This document shows, piece by piece, positions 16,753 through 26,312 of a DNA stretch of 64,000 nucleotides. How positions within the stretch are numbered: position 1 is the first letter of the stretch; each line of letters starts with the position of its first letter. The notes below the pieces were generated by a model. That model saw only the letters and a list, made by a program, of their open reading frames with translations. It was not told the origin of the DNA and did not search any database. The translations under genes and the position numbers were made by a program. Source of the stretch: ZC4RG29 sp964521255 (lineage in GTDB: Bacteria > Bacteroidota > Bacteroidia > Cytophagales > Cyclobacteriaceae); the NCBI GenBank assembly GCA_964521255.1, contig CAZFRM010000027.1:5200-69199 (forward strand), given 5' to 3'.

Positions 16753-16856
16753 TCTAAAGGTGCACTACATGAGTCGTCTGATCGGCTCAATGTGGTTACG
16801 AAGCGAAGATCCGGAAAACATCTTGTAGTATTCAGAAAAACTTGACTACTTTAATA

Positions 16857-18392
16857 GTGAAAAGAATATTTTTTGTTCTTGTTATTTTCCTTTCAACCTG
16901 CGTGCACGCACAGGAAGTTATCTATCATGTATTTCAGCGGAGCTTCTTTGATAGCAATGGTGACGGAAACGGAGATCTGAAAGGGATACAATTGAAACTT
17001 GATTACCTGCAGGACCTTGGTGTCACTTCCATTCTGCTGACACCACTTTATGTATCCGAGTTTTATCATAATTATTTTGCTACTGATTTTGAAAAGATCG
17101 ACCCTGAATACGGCACGTTGGATGACTATCTGATCCTGGTGAAGGAAGTTCATAAACGCGGCATGAAGATCTACCAGGATGTAGAGATGCAATATGTAAC
17201 GCATAAGCATCCCTGGTTTGAGGATTCATTTAATAATCCATCGTCACCTTTTACTAAATATTTGTATTACCTCGACAGTGCGAATCAGAAGCCTTTCTTC
17301 TTTTATCACGTTCCGGAATTCACTACATACAATAATCTCAAACAAAAGATTATCGTAGTGAATATGAACGAACCGGCGGTTAGAAAATATACCCTCGATG
17401 TGCTCAACTTCTGGGTTGATCCAAATAAAGATGGAAAGTTCGATGATGGTGTTGATGGCTTCAGGCTGGATCACATGATGGATGATCTGGATAATTTCAA
17501 AATGGTATCCAATCTGTTTGAAAAATTCTGGACACCATTAATTACGGACTTAAAGAAAACAAATCCAGAACTGATTATTATTGCTGAACAAGCTAACTGG
17601 TTTTCGCTTGGACTTGAGTATTTCAAAAATGCTGAAGTAGACCGGGTGTTTGGCTTTCGTGTATCATGGGCGATTGAAACATTCAATAAGAAAAATATTC
17701 TCGCGGCAGCGGATAGCACGTTTTTATATAATCCTGAAGGCAAAGAACAAATCATCTTCATAGAGAATCACGATACCCGGAGGTTCGCGTCTGTAAAGGA
17801 TATGACATTAGAGAAGCTTAAGGTTGCCGCTTCACTAAATCTTCTTCTGGGTGACGTTCCATTATTATACTACGGGCAGGAAATTGGCATGAAAGGTAAG
17901 CAGATGAAGGGGATGACGGATGGTAACGACATTCCGATCCGTGAAGCATTTGAATGGTATGCTGATGATGGAGGAAAGGGGATGGCATTGTGGTATAAGG
18001 ATACAGGTTCATGGTGGGATAGTACAAACGTAAAACCAAATGATGGTATATCACTTGAGGAACAAAAAAAGGATCCCGGTTCACTGTGGAATCATTACAA
18101 AAAAATGATCCAGCTAAAGAAATCATCACCGGCTTTAGCACATGGCAAGTATCAATCAGCGGAGAATGAAAATGAAAACGTATTATCCTTTCTTCGTTAT
18201 ACCGATAAGGAGAATGTTCTTGTCGTTGTAAATCTTTCATCCTCCACTCAGCACGCGAATGTCAGGTTTGGTGCAACCACAAAATTTAAATCCGCATCCT
18301 CTTTACTTACGAAAGAGTCACGACAAATCCGTGATCATGTTCTGGTCATTGATCTGCCAGCTTACAGTACAGGAATATTCAGGCTTCGGTAA
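16857..18392 (+). CDS. Periplasmic alpha-amylase family (GH13) protein
   Basis: No ATG begins this gene. A GTG at 16857 starts a clean signal peptide (MKRIFFVLVIFLSTCVHAQ), and an in-frame TTG at 16842 is the alternative. The mature protein is a GH13 TIM barrel: IYHVFQRSFFDSNGDGNGDL (region like alpha-glucosidases), DGFRLDHMMDD with the nucleophile Asp and its preceding Arg, IIAEQAN with the acid Glu, and IENHDTRRF with the transition-state Asp. The C-terminal beta domain ends near residue 511. It should hydrolyse alpha-glucosidic oligosaccharides in the periplasm. GH43 and GH13 as neighbours suggest a small polysaccharide-use cluster, but no SusC/SusD pair is present. Confidence 0.9.
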   Translation: MKRIFFVLVIFLSTCVHAQEVIYHVFQRSFFDSNGDGNGDLKGIQLKLDYLQDLGVTSILLTPLYVSEFYHNYFATDFEKIDPEYGTLDDYLILVKEVHKRGMKIYQDVEMQYVTHKHPWFEDSFNNPSSPFTKYLYYLDSANQKPFFFYHVPEFTTYNNLKQKIIVVNMNEPAVRKYTLDVLNFWVDPNKDGKFDDGVDGFRLDHMMDDLDNFKMVSNLFEKFWTPLITDLKKTNPELIIIAEQANWFSLGLEYFKNAEVDRVFGFRVSWAIETFNKKNILAAADSTFLYNPEGKEQIIFIENHDTRRFASVKDMTLEKLKVAASLNLLLGDVPLLYYGQEIGMKGKQMKGMTDGNDIPIREAFEWYADDGGKGMALWYKDTGSWWDSTNVKPNDGISLEEQKKDPGSLWNHYKKMIQLKKSSPALAHGKYQSAENENENVLSFLRYTDKENVLVVVNLSSSTQHANVRFGATTKFKSASSLLTKESRQIRDHVLVIDLPAYSTGIFRLR

Positions 18393-18518
18393 GATGTGTG
18401 TCGACAGGAAAAAACAAAGCATAGCACAATCCAATACAATCAAAAAATGAGTGATATTCAGCCTTGATCTCAAATCAAAGGTTTAAAGATCACTCAAAAA
18501 AATTTATACCTGAAGCTA

Positions 18519-19037
18519 ATGAATAAAAGATTGATCGTTGACATGGATGGTGTTTTGGCCAACGTATATGAGCAATTCATAAATTACGAATTCGCGGAGA
18601 CCGGCAGGAAAATTTTGATTGAGGAAACACTTGGCTTGCCCGAATGGGAGGCTTTTCGAAATGGGAGTAAACATGTCAGGCAAAAAGGATTTTTCAGAAA
18701 TGTACCGGTGGTACCTTCTGCCGTAGATGTACTTGAAAAGCTGAACAAAAAGTATGAAGTCTTTATCGTTTCTTCTGCCACAGAATTTCCCAACAGCCTC
18801 GAAGAAAAGTACTACTGGATGGAAGAACATTTTCCTTTCATATCCTGGAAACAATTAGTGTTTTGCGGATCAAAAACAATTGTTAAAGGTGATTGTATGA
18901 TTGATGATCATTTTAAAAACCTGGACCACTTTGAAGGCAAAACATTTTTATTCACCCAACCGCATAATTACGGGCACAACGCGAAATCACACCAGCGAAT
19001 CAATAGCTGGACTGAATTGGCTGATATTCTTCTTTAG
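18519..19037 (+). CDS. 5'(3')-deoxyribonucleotidase-like HAD phosphatase
   Basis: This 172-residue protein is a small HAD-superfamily phosphatase of the NT5C type. Motif I is VDMDGVLA with Asp8 (nucleophile) and Asp10, motif II is the Ser/Thr run VSSATEFP, and motif IV is CMIDDHFKNLD. The PEWEAFRNG and NSLEEKYYWMEEHFPFI stretches are typical of bacterial 5'-nucleotidases in this family. It should remove phosphate from deoxynucleoside monophosphates in the cytoplasm. It stands alone on the plus strand and has a normal length. The substrate range is inferred from the family only. Confidence 0.87.
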   Translation: MNKRLIVDMDGVLANVYEQFINYEFAETGRKILIEETLGLPEWEAFRNGSKHVRQKGFFRNVPVVPSAVDVLEKLNKKYEVFIVSSATEFPNSLEEKYYWMEEHFPFISWKQLVFCGSKTIVKGDCMIDDHFKNLDHFEGKTFLFTQPHNYGHNAKSHQRINSWTELADILL

Positions 19038-19297
19038 GTCAGTGTTTGGAACTTGGTTTTGCCGTTCAACGTAAGAATCTTCCAATAGATCCCGGGTCTC
19101 ATCCCCCTTGCCTTGCAACCGGAGATTAATTCTGAAAATCACCTAAATCAATTGACAGAAGAGAGAGTCTTTTTATATCCAGTTAATAAACTACTCAGTT
19201 TGATGAACAATTTCCAGTTATTTATAAACATTATCAGGCTGGGAGGGTTGTTAATAAGGGCAAGTGTATACATTGACGTTTGAACCTCAATAATTAT

Positions 19298-20722
19298 ATG
19301 ATATCGAAACGCAAGTTGTTTTTTATTTCATTATTGGCGCTTTCAGCGTACTTCATTTCCTGCAAACGCGAAGAGCCGCAACCACCGCCTGAGGCGTCAA
19401 CGCTTGATTCGCTTTTGATTGCTCCCTTGTCTGTTATCAATGTGCCGGTTCAGTACAGGATATCTGCGCTAGAGGATATGTTGAATGAAAAAATTAAAGG
19501 CATGTTTGTCAAGAAGTGGATGCCTATAAATGACAAAGGAGACAGCGTTTACCTTGAAATATCGCGAAAAGAGCGAATCCAATTAGAGCGTAAAGACAGG
19601 ACTTTGTATGTTTCTATTCCCCTGTTTATTTCAGGTAAGTTTGTGGCCAGGGTGATTGGTATTAAGGTGAAGAACTCAACACCTGTACAGGCTGATCTTG
19701 TGGTCCACTTAAACACAAAACTTCACCTGGATTCGGCGTGGAACCTCGTATCGGAAACAACTATTGATACCATTAATTGGCGCAAGGAGCCAACAATCAA
19801 GGTTGGTTTTGTTAATGTAAACCTTAAAAAGCCCATTGAAAATGCGCTTTATGAAAAGGAAGGGAAAGTAATTGAGAAAGCCGACAGTTCATTGCAGGAA
19901 TTGTTGAATACCCGAAAGATAGTAGAGAAGATATGGATGGATATTCAGAAACCCATTCGCATCAATAAGAAAGGAACGCAAGTATGGCTGAAGGCCTATG
20001 CTGAAGATCTCACTGGTCACGTGGAAGATACAGAACCCGATCTTCTCAGTCTTTCTTTCCAGTTGAAGGCGCATACTGAAACTTTGATCGAAGGAGATTC
20101 AATACCTCCTTCTAATACCGCGTTACCACCCTTCGTTCGTCAAGACCCAACAAATGACAGCCTGGTCATTTATGTTCATTCCGTGATTGCATTCCGTCAT
20201 GTTAATGACTTGCTGAATAAAGAACTTCGTGATAAGGAACTTTCGGCTAGCGGATTTACAACAAAGATCAAGAAAATTAACGTATATGGTACTCCCACAG
20301 GTATTGCCGTACAAGTAGGCGTGCAAGGCGACATTACTGGTGACCTTTATCTTGCTGGAAAACCTGAGTTTGATACCGTTGCCTACACTTTTGGTCTGAA
20401 GGAGTTTGATTTTAATATTAAGTCTGAAAATGCCTTGCTGAACTCCGCCGACTGGTTACTGCACACCACACTGCTTGATCTTATCAAGGAAAAGTTGCTG
20501 GTAGATATTCGTCCACTGGCCGCACGCCTTCCTGAGCTTATTATGCAAGGTGTTGAAAAAGGGAAGTCGGGGGAAAAAATCGATATCAATATAGACACAC
20601 TGTTCGTACGACCGGTGGCTGTTCTCACCACAAAAGACAACATTCAGACCATTGTTAAAGCAAATGGTCGTGCATCGTTGGGATTGGAGGAAAAGATCTT
20701 TGCAAAAAAGAAGAAGAAGTAG
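19298..20722 (+). CDS. DUF4403 family lipoprotein
   Basis: This 474-residue protein starts at the ATG at 19298; a TTG at 19280 is in frame but gives an atypical extension. It has a lipoprotein signal (MISKRKLFFISLLALSAYFI followed by S-C-K) with a lipobox Cys near residue 22. The rest matches the DUF4403 family, with the repeated beta-rich, BPI/TULIP-like halves (for example FTTKIKKINVYGTPTGIAVQ and the final NIDTLFVRPVAVLTTKDNIQ). It is expected on the inner face of the outer membrane or in the periplasm. The molecular role of DUF4403 is not established. It is monocistronic and ends convergently with the next gene. Confidence 0.82.
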   Translation: MISKRKLFFISLLALSAYFISCKREEPQPPPEASTLDSLLIAPLSVINVPVQYRISALEDMLNEKIKGMFVKKWMPINDKGDSVYLEISRKERIQLERKDRTLYVSIPLFISGKFVARVIGIKVKNSTPVQADLVVHLNTKLHLDSAWNLVSETTIDTINWRKEPTIKVGFVNVNLKKPIENALYEKEGKVIEKADSSLQELLNTRKIVEKIWMDIQKPIRINKKGTQVWLKAYAEDLTGHVEDTEPDLLSLSFQLKAHTETLIEGDSIPPSNTALPPFVRQDPTNDSLVIYVHSVIAFRHVNDLLNKELRDKELSASGFTTKIKKINVYGTPTGIAVQVGVQGDITGDLYLAGKPEFDTVAYTFGLKEFDFNIKSENALLNSADWLLHTTLLDLIKEKLLVDIRPLAARLPELIMQGVEKGKSGEKIDINIDTLFVRPVAVLTTKDNIQTIVKANGRASLGLEEKIFAKKKKK

Positions 20723-20752
20723 GTTGAATCTGGAATAATCCAGATATCCCTT

Positions 20753-21172
20753 TCACTCGTAGCTCGTTCTTTTTATTTCTTTATTTATAGAATCAACAAT
20801 TGCTTTTACGTAACTTTTTTCACGACTAATGAGGGCATCCATCTCTTCAGTTCCCATTCTTATTCTGATTGCGTAGCGTTCGGATGCCAGGAATATTGCA
20901 ATTAAGCCTGAAATGCATAGAACCAGACCAAGGCTTGCGAGAATATATGAACTCGTGAACAACGCAATGAGCGCTAAGGATGCTCCCACCGTTATCAATA
21001 CTATTCCAGGCTTACGGTTAGGCGTAATTTTGGATACGCCAAACTTTGAAATAACATTGAACGGGTAAACCCGATCGCCAACACAAAAAGAGAAATTGTT
21101 TATAGCTACTCGCGCCTTTTCGTCATGAATTACTTTTTTGGGCGAGTAATAACTTTTCGGAGCAGTGTACAT
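20753..21172 (-). CDS. DUF6232-like small membrane protein
   Basis: This 139-residue protein begins with a short soluble beta-rich segment (YYSPKKVIHDEKARVAINNF) followed by two membrane helices at about 65-105 (IVLITVGASLALIALFTSSY and ILASLGLVLCISGLIAIFLA). It ends with a soluble tail containing MGTEEMDALISREKSYVKAI. This arrangement resembles DUF6232/QacE-like proteins that occur in many bacteria. The function is unknown. A short hairpin (ATCTGGA/TCCAGAT, 20728-20745) lies between its stop and that of the DUF4403 gene. Confidence 0.65.
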   Translation of the reverse strand: MYTAPKSYYSPKKVIHDEKARVAINNFSFCVGDRVYPFNVISKFGVSKITPNRKPGIVLITVGASLALIALFTSSYILASLGLVLCISGLIAIFLASERYAIRIRMGTEEMDALISREKSYVKAIVDSINKEIKRTSYE

Positions 21173-21488
21173 ATGGATTTTATGATTTATTAGACAAGAA
21201 GTAACCTTTTTACAAGAGAAATTTATGCCAGAAATGATAATCTGGTAGTTAGCAAAGGGTTACGCAAAAGGACCTGCATAGCGTGGGAAAATTACTACAC
21301 CCTTTCTACATTATTAAAACAACATGAAGCAACAAATGTTTTTTGAACTGCAAACTTTCTTATGAGTTTTACGCTTTAGACTCAGCCTGATAAATGGGGG
21401 ATCGGGAATGGAAGAATTATCAATAGAAAACCGATAATGTACTTGACGAAGAACAAACACAATTCCAACGCGCACAAAAAAACTATTC
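21173..21488. other. Intergenic region, nothing recognised
   Basis: These 316 bases lie between the start of the DUF6232 gene and the end of the MATE gene. No gene, tRNA or clear hairpin was seen. An open frame at its edge overlaps the MATE gene in another frame and is not supported. Confidence 0.5.
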
Positions 21489-22928
21489 TTAAACCTTTAC
21501 CGTTTTCCAACCACCTCTTGAAAATAGCCAAAGGGTAAACAATCCTACAGACGTTTCTGAAATAAATACACCCCAAAATACACCCGACTGCTGCCAATCC
21601 AGATGAAGGGCCAGGAAATAACATAATGGTATTTGAATAAGCCAGAAAAAGACAATGTTGATTTTCGTTGGAGTTTTAGTATCACCCGCGCCATTAAATG
21701 CTTGCACGGAAACCATCCACCAGCCATATACTAAATACGAATAGGAAATTATGCGAAGCCATTCCGCGCCAATGGCTATCACACTTCCATCATCCGTAAA
21801 AATGTTCATTAACTTTTGGTTAAAGAAAAAGTATATAACCGAAACGCCAGCCAAAAAGATCATATTATAAACACCGATCTTCCATACTGCGGATTCGGCA
21901 CGTTCAGGATGTCCTGCACCCAGGTTTTGCCCTACCAAAGTTGCGGCAGCGTTAGACAATCCCCACGCGGGCATCATGGTGAACATCATAATGCGGAGTG
22001 CAATGGTAGAACCAGCTACTGCTTCACTGCCTACATCAGCAAGAATGCGCATAATAAAAATCCAGGAAGTCATCGCTACAATCATCTGGCCTACGCCACC
22101 TAATGATGTACGCACGATGTTTAGAATAATTTTCCCATCCCAATAAAGCTGTGAAAGTTTCACCTGGATATGTTTTCCTCCTTTGAAGAGCGTCCACAAT
22201 TGCACGACCACACCAACGCCACGGCCAATAGTGGTAGCGATGGCAGCGCCTTCAATTCCGTATGCCGGGATGGGTCCCCATCCAAAAATCAATATCGGAT
22301 CCAGAATGATATTAACTGCATTAGCAATCCAAAGAACACGCATGGCAATTGAAGCGTCACCTGCTCCTCTGTATATAGCGTTGATTACAAACAACAGGAC
22401 AATCACAGCGTTACCACCCAGCATCCATTGCGTATAGCGATAGCCATGCTCGATGCTCCAAGCGTCAGCGCCCATAAGGGTGAGCAGTTCTTTCGCAAAG
22501 AAAATACCTGCAATGGCAAAGGGCAGAGAAGATAATACAGCCAGAAAAATAGATTGAACGCCTGACAGGCCTGCCTCTGCTTTGTTTTTCTCGCCAATTC
22601 TCCGGGCAATAATAGCGGTCACTGCAGTTGAAAGTCCCATAGCAATGGAGTACAGGAGAAACAGATACGTTTCTGTTAGCCCTACCGTTGCCACGGCTGA
22701 CGCACCCAACTTACTGACAAAGAATATGTCAACCACAGCAAAAGTAGATTCCATTACCAATTCCAGGATCATGGGTACAGCCAGAAGAAAGATAGCTTTC
22801 TTGATATCAATTTGTGTATAGTCTGCTTCAGTACCCCGGATGGCATCTTTGAGTTGTTGCCAAACGGAACGGCCTGGCAAAATGGATGTTCCTCCGGTTG
22901 TTGAAATTTCCTTTTGGATTTCGTTCAT
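21489..22928 (-). CDS. MATE family multidrug efflux transporter
   Basis: This 479-residue protein has the two six-helix MatE halves, with the first helix starting at IKKAIFLLAVPMILELVMES and the second half near TSLGGVGQMIVAMTSWIFIM. The family signatures at ATTIGRGVGVVVQL and SNAAATLVGQNLGAGHPERA are clear. It should export cationic drugs or metabolites using Na+ or H+. I chose the ATG at 22928; a frame from 23009 would add 27 residues that family members lack. It has a long soluble N-terminus of about 40 residues. No drug-resistance regulator gene is adjacent. Confidence 0.92.
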   Translation of the reverse strand: MNEIQKEISTTGGTSILPGRSVWQQLKDAIRGTEADYTQIDIKKAIFLLAVPMILELVMESTFAVVDIFFVSKLGASAVATVGLTETYLFLLYSIAMGLSTAVTAIIARRIGEKNKAEAGLSGVQSIFLAVLSSLPFAIAGIFFAKELLTLMGADAWSIEHGYRYTQWMLGGNAVIVLLFVINAIYRGAGDASIAMRVLWIANAVNIILDPILIFGWGPIPAYGIEGAAIATTIGRGVGVVVQLWTLFKGGKHIQVKLSQLYWDGKIILNIVRTSLGGVGQMIVAMTSWIFIMRILADVGSEAVAGSTIALRIMMFTMMPAWGLSNAAATLVGQNLGAGHPERAESAVWKIGVYNMIFLAGVSVIYFFFNQKLMNIFTDDGSVIAIGAEWLRIISYSYLVYGWWMVSVQAFNGAGDTKTPTKINIVFFWLIQIPLCYFLALHLDWQQSGVFWGVFISETSVGLFTLWLFSRGGWKTVKV

Positions 22929-23291
22929 AACATTATGGTCTTTTCTAACAATCGTCCCTAAGGAGTACGCGTTACACAATTCAGATACGATATCTTTCAC
23001 ACTACGCATTCCACTGAAGAGTGTTTGTTTTTTTTAACTTTATTTTTTCTGATTAAGTCATACAAATTTAGTGAACCAGGTTTGTGGCCCGATGTGTGAA
23101 TACGACATTATGAGGGGTTGAATGCGCCGCTGAAAAATGGATTGATCATTAAATGATGTTCCAACCTGAGGTCACACTTAATAAAGAATTAATCTCACTC
23201 GCAGACATGAGAAAGTTATAAAATAGGAAACACGTTGTATATTCATAAAAGGTTTGATTTAATAAATTTCACAACGTTAAAAGTATATTTT

Positions 23292-23585
23292 ATGATCATT
23301 GTCCATGATATTTTTATTTGCAAGCCCGGCAATGCCTCGAAGCTTGCAAAAAAGTTTAAGGAAGCCATGACCGGTAATGAAGAGTTGGTAAACATCATGA
23401 CCGATATGACTGGCCAATTCAACAAAGTAGTGATGGTGACAAAGTACGAAAGCATGACGGCCTACGAGCAAAGCTGGGAGAAGTACATGCAGGATACAGC
23501 CGAGATGAAAAAAATGAATGATGCCATGGCTGGCTACCAGGATATGTACCTCACAGGCTCAAGAGAAATATACAAGGTTTGGTAG
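23292..23585 (+). CDS. Small ABM/NIPSNAP-like dimeric alpha-beta barrel protein
   Basis: This 97-residue protein (starts MIIVHDIFICKPGNASKLAK) has the size and pattern of dimeric alpha-beta barrel proteins: an initial strand, a long helix with KKFKEAM, a central strand FNKVVMVTKYESM, and an ending strand SREIYKVW. It resembles antibiotic-biosynthesis-monooxygenase-like or NIPSNAP-like proteins whose substrates are mostly unknown. The ATG at 23292 is preferred to an in-frame TTG at 23235. It is alone between the MATE gene and a long intergenic stretch. Confidence 0.65.
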   Translation: MIIVHDIFICKPGNASKLAKKFKEAMTGNEELVNIMTDMTGQFNKVVMVTKYESMTAYEQSWEKYMQDTAEMKKMNDAMAGYQDMYLTGSREIYKVW

Positions 23586-24221
23586 AAAGGGCATAGCCAA
23601 TTAGTGATATACGTTAAAATCTGTATTTATTAATCGTTTAGTGATTTAGTGCTACTTAGTTCATTCAAAAAATCTATGATACAACGAAAAAATAGCAGTA
23701 AGCAAATGGCAATAGGCAATTTTGCCTACTGCGATTGCCTATTGCCTACTTTTCAACAGTGGTTAATATCTGTTGATTAAATGTTTTATATTAGTAAATG
23801 ATGCTCTCATTAATAACTATATAGAGCCCCCTGGATCGTACTAACAATTACTGACGATTATATTCAGTAACAAGAACTTAAACCTTGTTCAAAGACCTAA
23901 ACTTCTGGTTAGCAGATTCACTAAACAAGAATAGAAATATCATGCCAGCGTTGATACCGGCTTGAAATCAAAAGGTTGTCATCCTCGTTTGGTAAAAAAA
24001 TTCCACAAGGTGATAACGGATATGTCTGCAAATGTATACAGTGAATGAAAGAGTATAGAAATCAACAATTCCAAAGTACAACATTTCTAACCCCAAAGCC
24101 TTCAGTAATTCATTTGTAATGTATTCTGAGTGTCTATTACCTTATATGTAGCTGTTCAATGAAAGTAAAAGAAAATGATGTAGATTCAACATTCATAAAT
24201 CCAACTCAACCTGACTGAATC
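23586..24221. other. Long intergenic region with one word-palindrome
   Basis: These 636 bases hold no credible gene. The only clear structure is the palindrome at 23694-23750. No terminator with a strong T-tract or a consensus promoter was recognised, and the rest is AT-rich. Confidence 0.6.
23694..23750. repeat. Word-palindrome built from GCAGTAAGC/GCAATAGGC units
   Basis: The left arm strings together AGCAGTAAGCAAATGGCAAT-type words; GGCAATAGGCAA at 23708-23719 is the perfect complement of TTGCCTATTGCC at 23735-23746. The words resemble the GCAGTAAGCAG run inside the first two kinase genes (8995-9031 and 11016-11052). Confidence 0.75.
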
Positions 24222-25538
24222 ATGAAACGAAGAGACTTTGTACTAAAAACAACATTAGCCGGATCGGCTGTGTTGGCTTCACCCTACGTCAGTGCTTTTA
24301 GAGGAGCGCCAAATAACAAAGTAATTGTTGGGGTGATGGGTACCAACAGCCGTGGTGAATACCTGGCCACATTATTTTCAGCATTGCCTGATGTTGAAGT
24401 AGGTTACATTTGTGAAGTCGATGAAACGGTCTTGCAAAGAACCATCGCAAAGATTGAATCGCTGACAGGAAAGAAACCGAAAGGCTTCACGGATGTGCGT
24501 AAACTTTTGGAAGAAAAAGATCTTGACGCTATTGCTATTGCAGCGCCTGATCATTGGCATGCGCCTGCCGCATTGATGGCAGTGAAGGCCGGTAAACATG
24601 TATATGTGGAAAAGCCTTGCTCGCATAATCCTGGTGAGGGAGAAATTTTAGTGAGAGCAGCAGAGAAATATAAAAAGCTCATCCAGATGGGCAACCAAAG
24701 GAGGTCATGGCCGGGTGTGCAGGAAGCAATGCAATCTTTGAAGGATGGTGTAATAGGACGTCCTTATTATGCTCAAGGATGGTACGCCAATTCAAGAAAG
24801 AGCATTGGACTTGGAAAAGAAGTGACAGTACCTTCTACTCTTGATTTTAATCTTTGGCAGGGACCCGCTCCACGTAAATCGTATAAAGACAATCTTATTC
24901 ACTATAACTGGCATTGGTTCTGGCATTGGGGAACAGGTGAGGCTCTGAACAACGGCACGCACGAACTTGATCTTATGCGTTGGGGTCTCGGTGTAGACTA
25001 TCCGCTAAAGGTTACCTCGATAGGCGGACGCTTCCACTATAAAGACGATTGGCAAACACCCGATACGCAAACCATTTCTTACGAATTTGCTAACAACACG
25101 GCTATTAGCTGGGAAGGAAGAAGTTGTAATGGCTATCCGCAGGAAGGTTCGGGCAGGGGAGTAATCTTCTACGGTGAAAGGGGTTCAATGGTAATTCCCG
25201 GAGGCGATAGTTATAAAATCTATGATCTTGAAAATAAAGTAGTGAAAGAGGTGAAGAGCCCGCTTGAAACAGGTGAAACGACCAATACCACTGGCATGGG
25301 TGAAAAATTAGACAGTTTGCATCTTCTTAATTTTATAAATACGATTCGTGAAAACGAGAAACTTAATTCGCCAATTGCAGAAGGACACAAGTCTACACTT
25401 TTGCCGCAATTAGGTAACATTGCTTTCCGTTCGGGTAAAATTTTATCGTGTGATGCAACGGGTCAGATTTCTGATAAAAAAGTTTATGATGAACTCTGGG
25501 CCCGCGAATATGAAAAGGGATGGGAGATGAAATTGTAA
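24222..25538 (+). CDS. Periplasmic Gfo/Idh/MocA family oxidoreductase
   Basis: This 438-residue protein has a twin-arginine-type signal (MKRRDFVLKTTLAGSAVLAS) and an N-terminal Rossmann domain with VGVMGTNSRG at 37-45. The Gfo/Idh/MocA EKP motif is at 130-132 (YVEKPCSHNPGEGE), and the C-terminal domain contains NNGTHELDLMRWG with the expected catalytic His. It should oxidise or reduce a sugar or inositol derivative with NAD(P), probably after Tat export with the cofactor bound. It ends just before a strong terminator. A secreted sugar isomerase with a similar Tat-type signal lies 0.8 kb downstream, past a minus-strand gene. Substrate unknown. Confidence 0.9.
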   Translation: MKRRDFVLKTTLAGSAVLASPYVSAFRGAPNNKVIVGVMGTNSRGEYLATLFSALPDVEVGYICEVDETVLQRTIAKIESLTGKKPKGFTDVRKLLEEKDLDAIAIAAPDHWHAPAALMAVKAGKHVYVEKPCSHNPGEGEILVRAAEKYKKLIQMGNQRRSWPGVQEAMQSLKDGVIGRPYYAQGWYANSRKSIGLGKEVTVPSTLDFNLWQGPAPRKSYKDNLIHYNWHWFWHWGTGEALNNGTHELDLMRWGLGVDYPLKVTSIGGRFHYKDDWQTPDTQTISYEFANNTAISWEGRSCNGYPQEGSGRGVIFYGERGSMVIPGGDSYKIYDLENKVVKEVKSPLETGETTNTTGMGEKLDSLHLLNFINTIRENEKLNSPIAEGHKSTLLPQLGNIAFRSGKILSCDATGQISDKKVYDELWAREYEKGWEMKL

Positions 25539-25573
25539 AAGTTGGAGAGGCAATTTTAACTGGGTTGTTAAAT

Positions 25574-25600
25574 AAAAAAGGGCTGGTTAGCCCTTTTTTC
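25574..25600. terminator. Bidirectional rho-independent terminator
   Basis: AAAAAAGGGCT at 25574-25584 pairs with AGCCCTTTTTT at 25589-25599 over a GGTT loop. It lies between the convergent oxidoreductase gene (+) and the DUF2383 gene (-) and can serve both. Confidence 0.92.
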
Positions 25601-25622
25601 GTTAACTCAAATTTTCACGTCA

Positions 25623-26087
25623 TTATGCTTTTACACGTTCTGTATCACGACGACTTTTTATTATGTCATGTGCCCTTTTTAACGTTTGCCTTTGCTGGTT
25701 AATAAGTGTATGAATATTCTGTGGCAGCTCAGTTTCCTCTAAAGCTTCGTCATAAGCTTTAAGCGCTACATCTTCTCCATACTCACATAATTCTAATACG
25801 GATTTAGGACTACCACCTGTAAAAGATGTTTTCAAATCCATCCAAACGCGGTAAAGTTTACCTCCTGCAGTCGTCGTGTCTTCTGTTTCCCCACCTAAGG
25901 GTATAATGGCAGATTCCAGCTCATTACGGAAATTACTGCTTTCGGCAATTCGTTCCTCAAACACACCACGGTCAATTAAAGATTTTTCATTGTCTAAATC
26001 TTCCAGGGCTTTTTCGTAACCTTCTATACGATCATTGTTGATCTTTATCAGGTCTTGCAGAACATCAATTATCTTTTCATTTTTCAT
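25623..26087 (-). CDS. PA2169/DUF2383 family four-helix-bundle protein
   Basis: This 154-residue protein is all-helical and matches the DUF2383/PA2169 family: an N-terminal helix pair with LQDLIKINNDRIEGYEKAL, a mid-region with GGKLYRVWMDLKTS, and a helix with CEYGEDVALKAYDEALEE. The fold is ferritin-like, but no complete metal-binding set is obvious. Family members are often stress-induced and of unknown role. It has its own promoter region of about 200 bp before the divergent sugar isomerase. Confidence 0.82.
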   Translation of the reverse strand: MKNEKIIDVLQDLIKINNDRIEGYEKALEDLDNEKSLIDRGVFEERIAESSNFRNELESAIIPLGGETEDTTTAGGKLYRVWMDLKTSFTGGSPKSVLELCEYGEDVALKAYDEALEETELPQNIHTLINQQRQTLKRAHDIIKSRRDTERVKA

Positions 26088-26312
26088 TTTTGATAAGTTT
26101 TTAGTTTAAACACCAAATCATAACCACAGAAAACAGAGTTTTAAACTGAAGACTGTTTCTATTACTTTTATAAATATCATGCCATGGAAAGCATGTCTTC
26201 TCTTCGATAAAATGAATTGCGAATTGTGTCTATAAAATTCCTCACATGTCACTTTTTATCCATATGACTATTATATTTATCAAACTGTTTCACAACAACA
26301 TTTTATAATAAT

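Noticed and set aside
20728..20745. Hairpin between the DUF4403 and DUF6232 genes as a terminator
   Set aside because: The stem is 7 bp and no T-tract follows on either strand. It is mentioned under the gene but not listed as a terminator.
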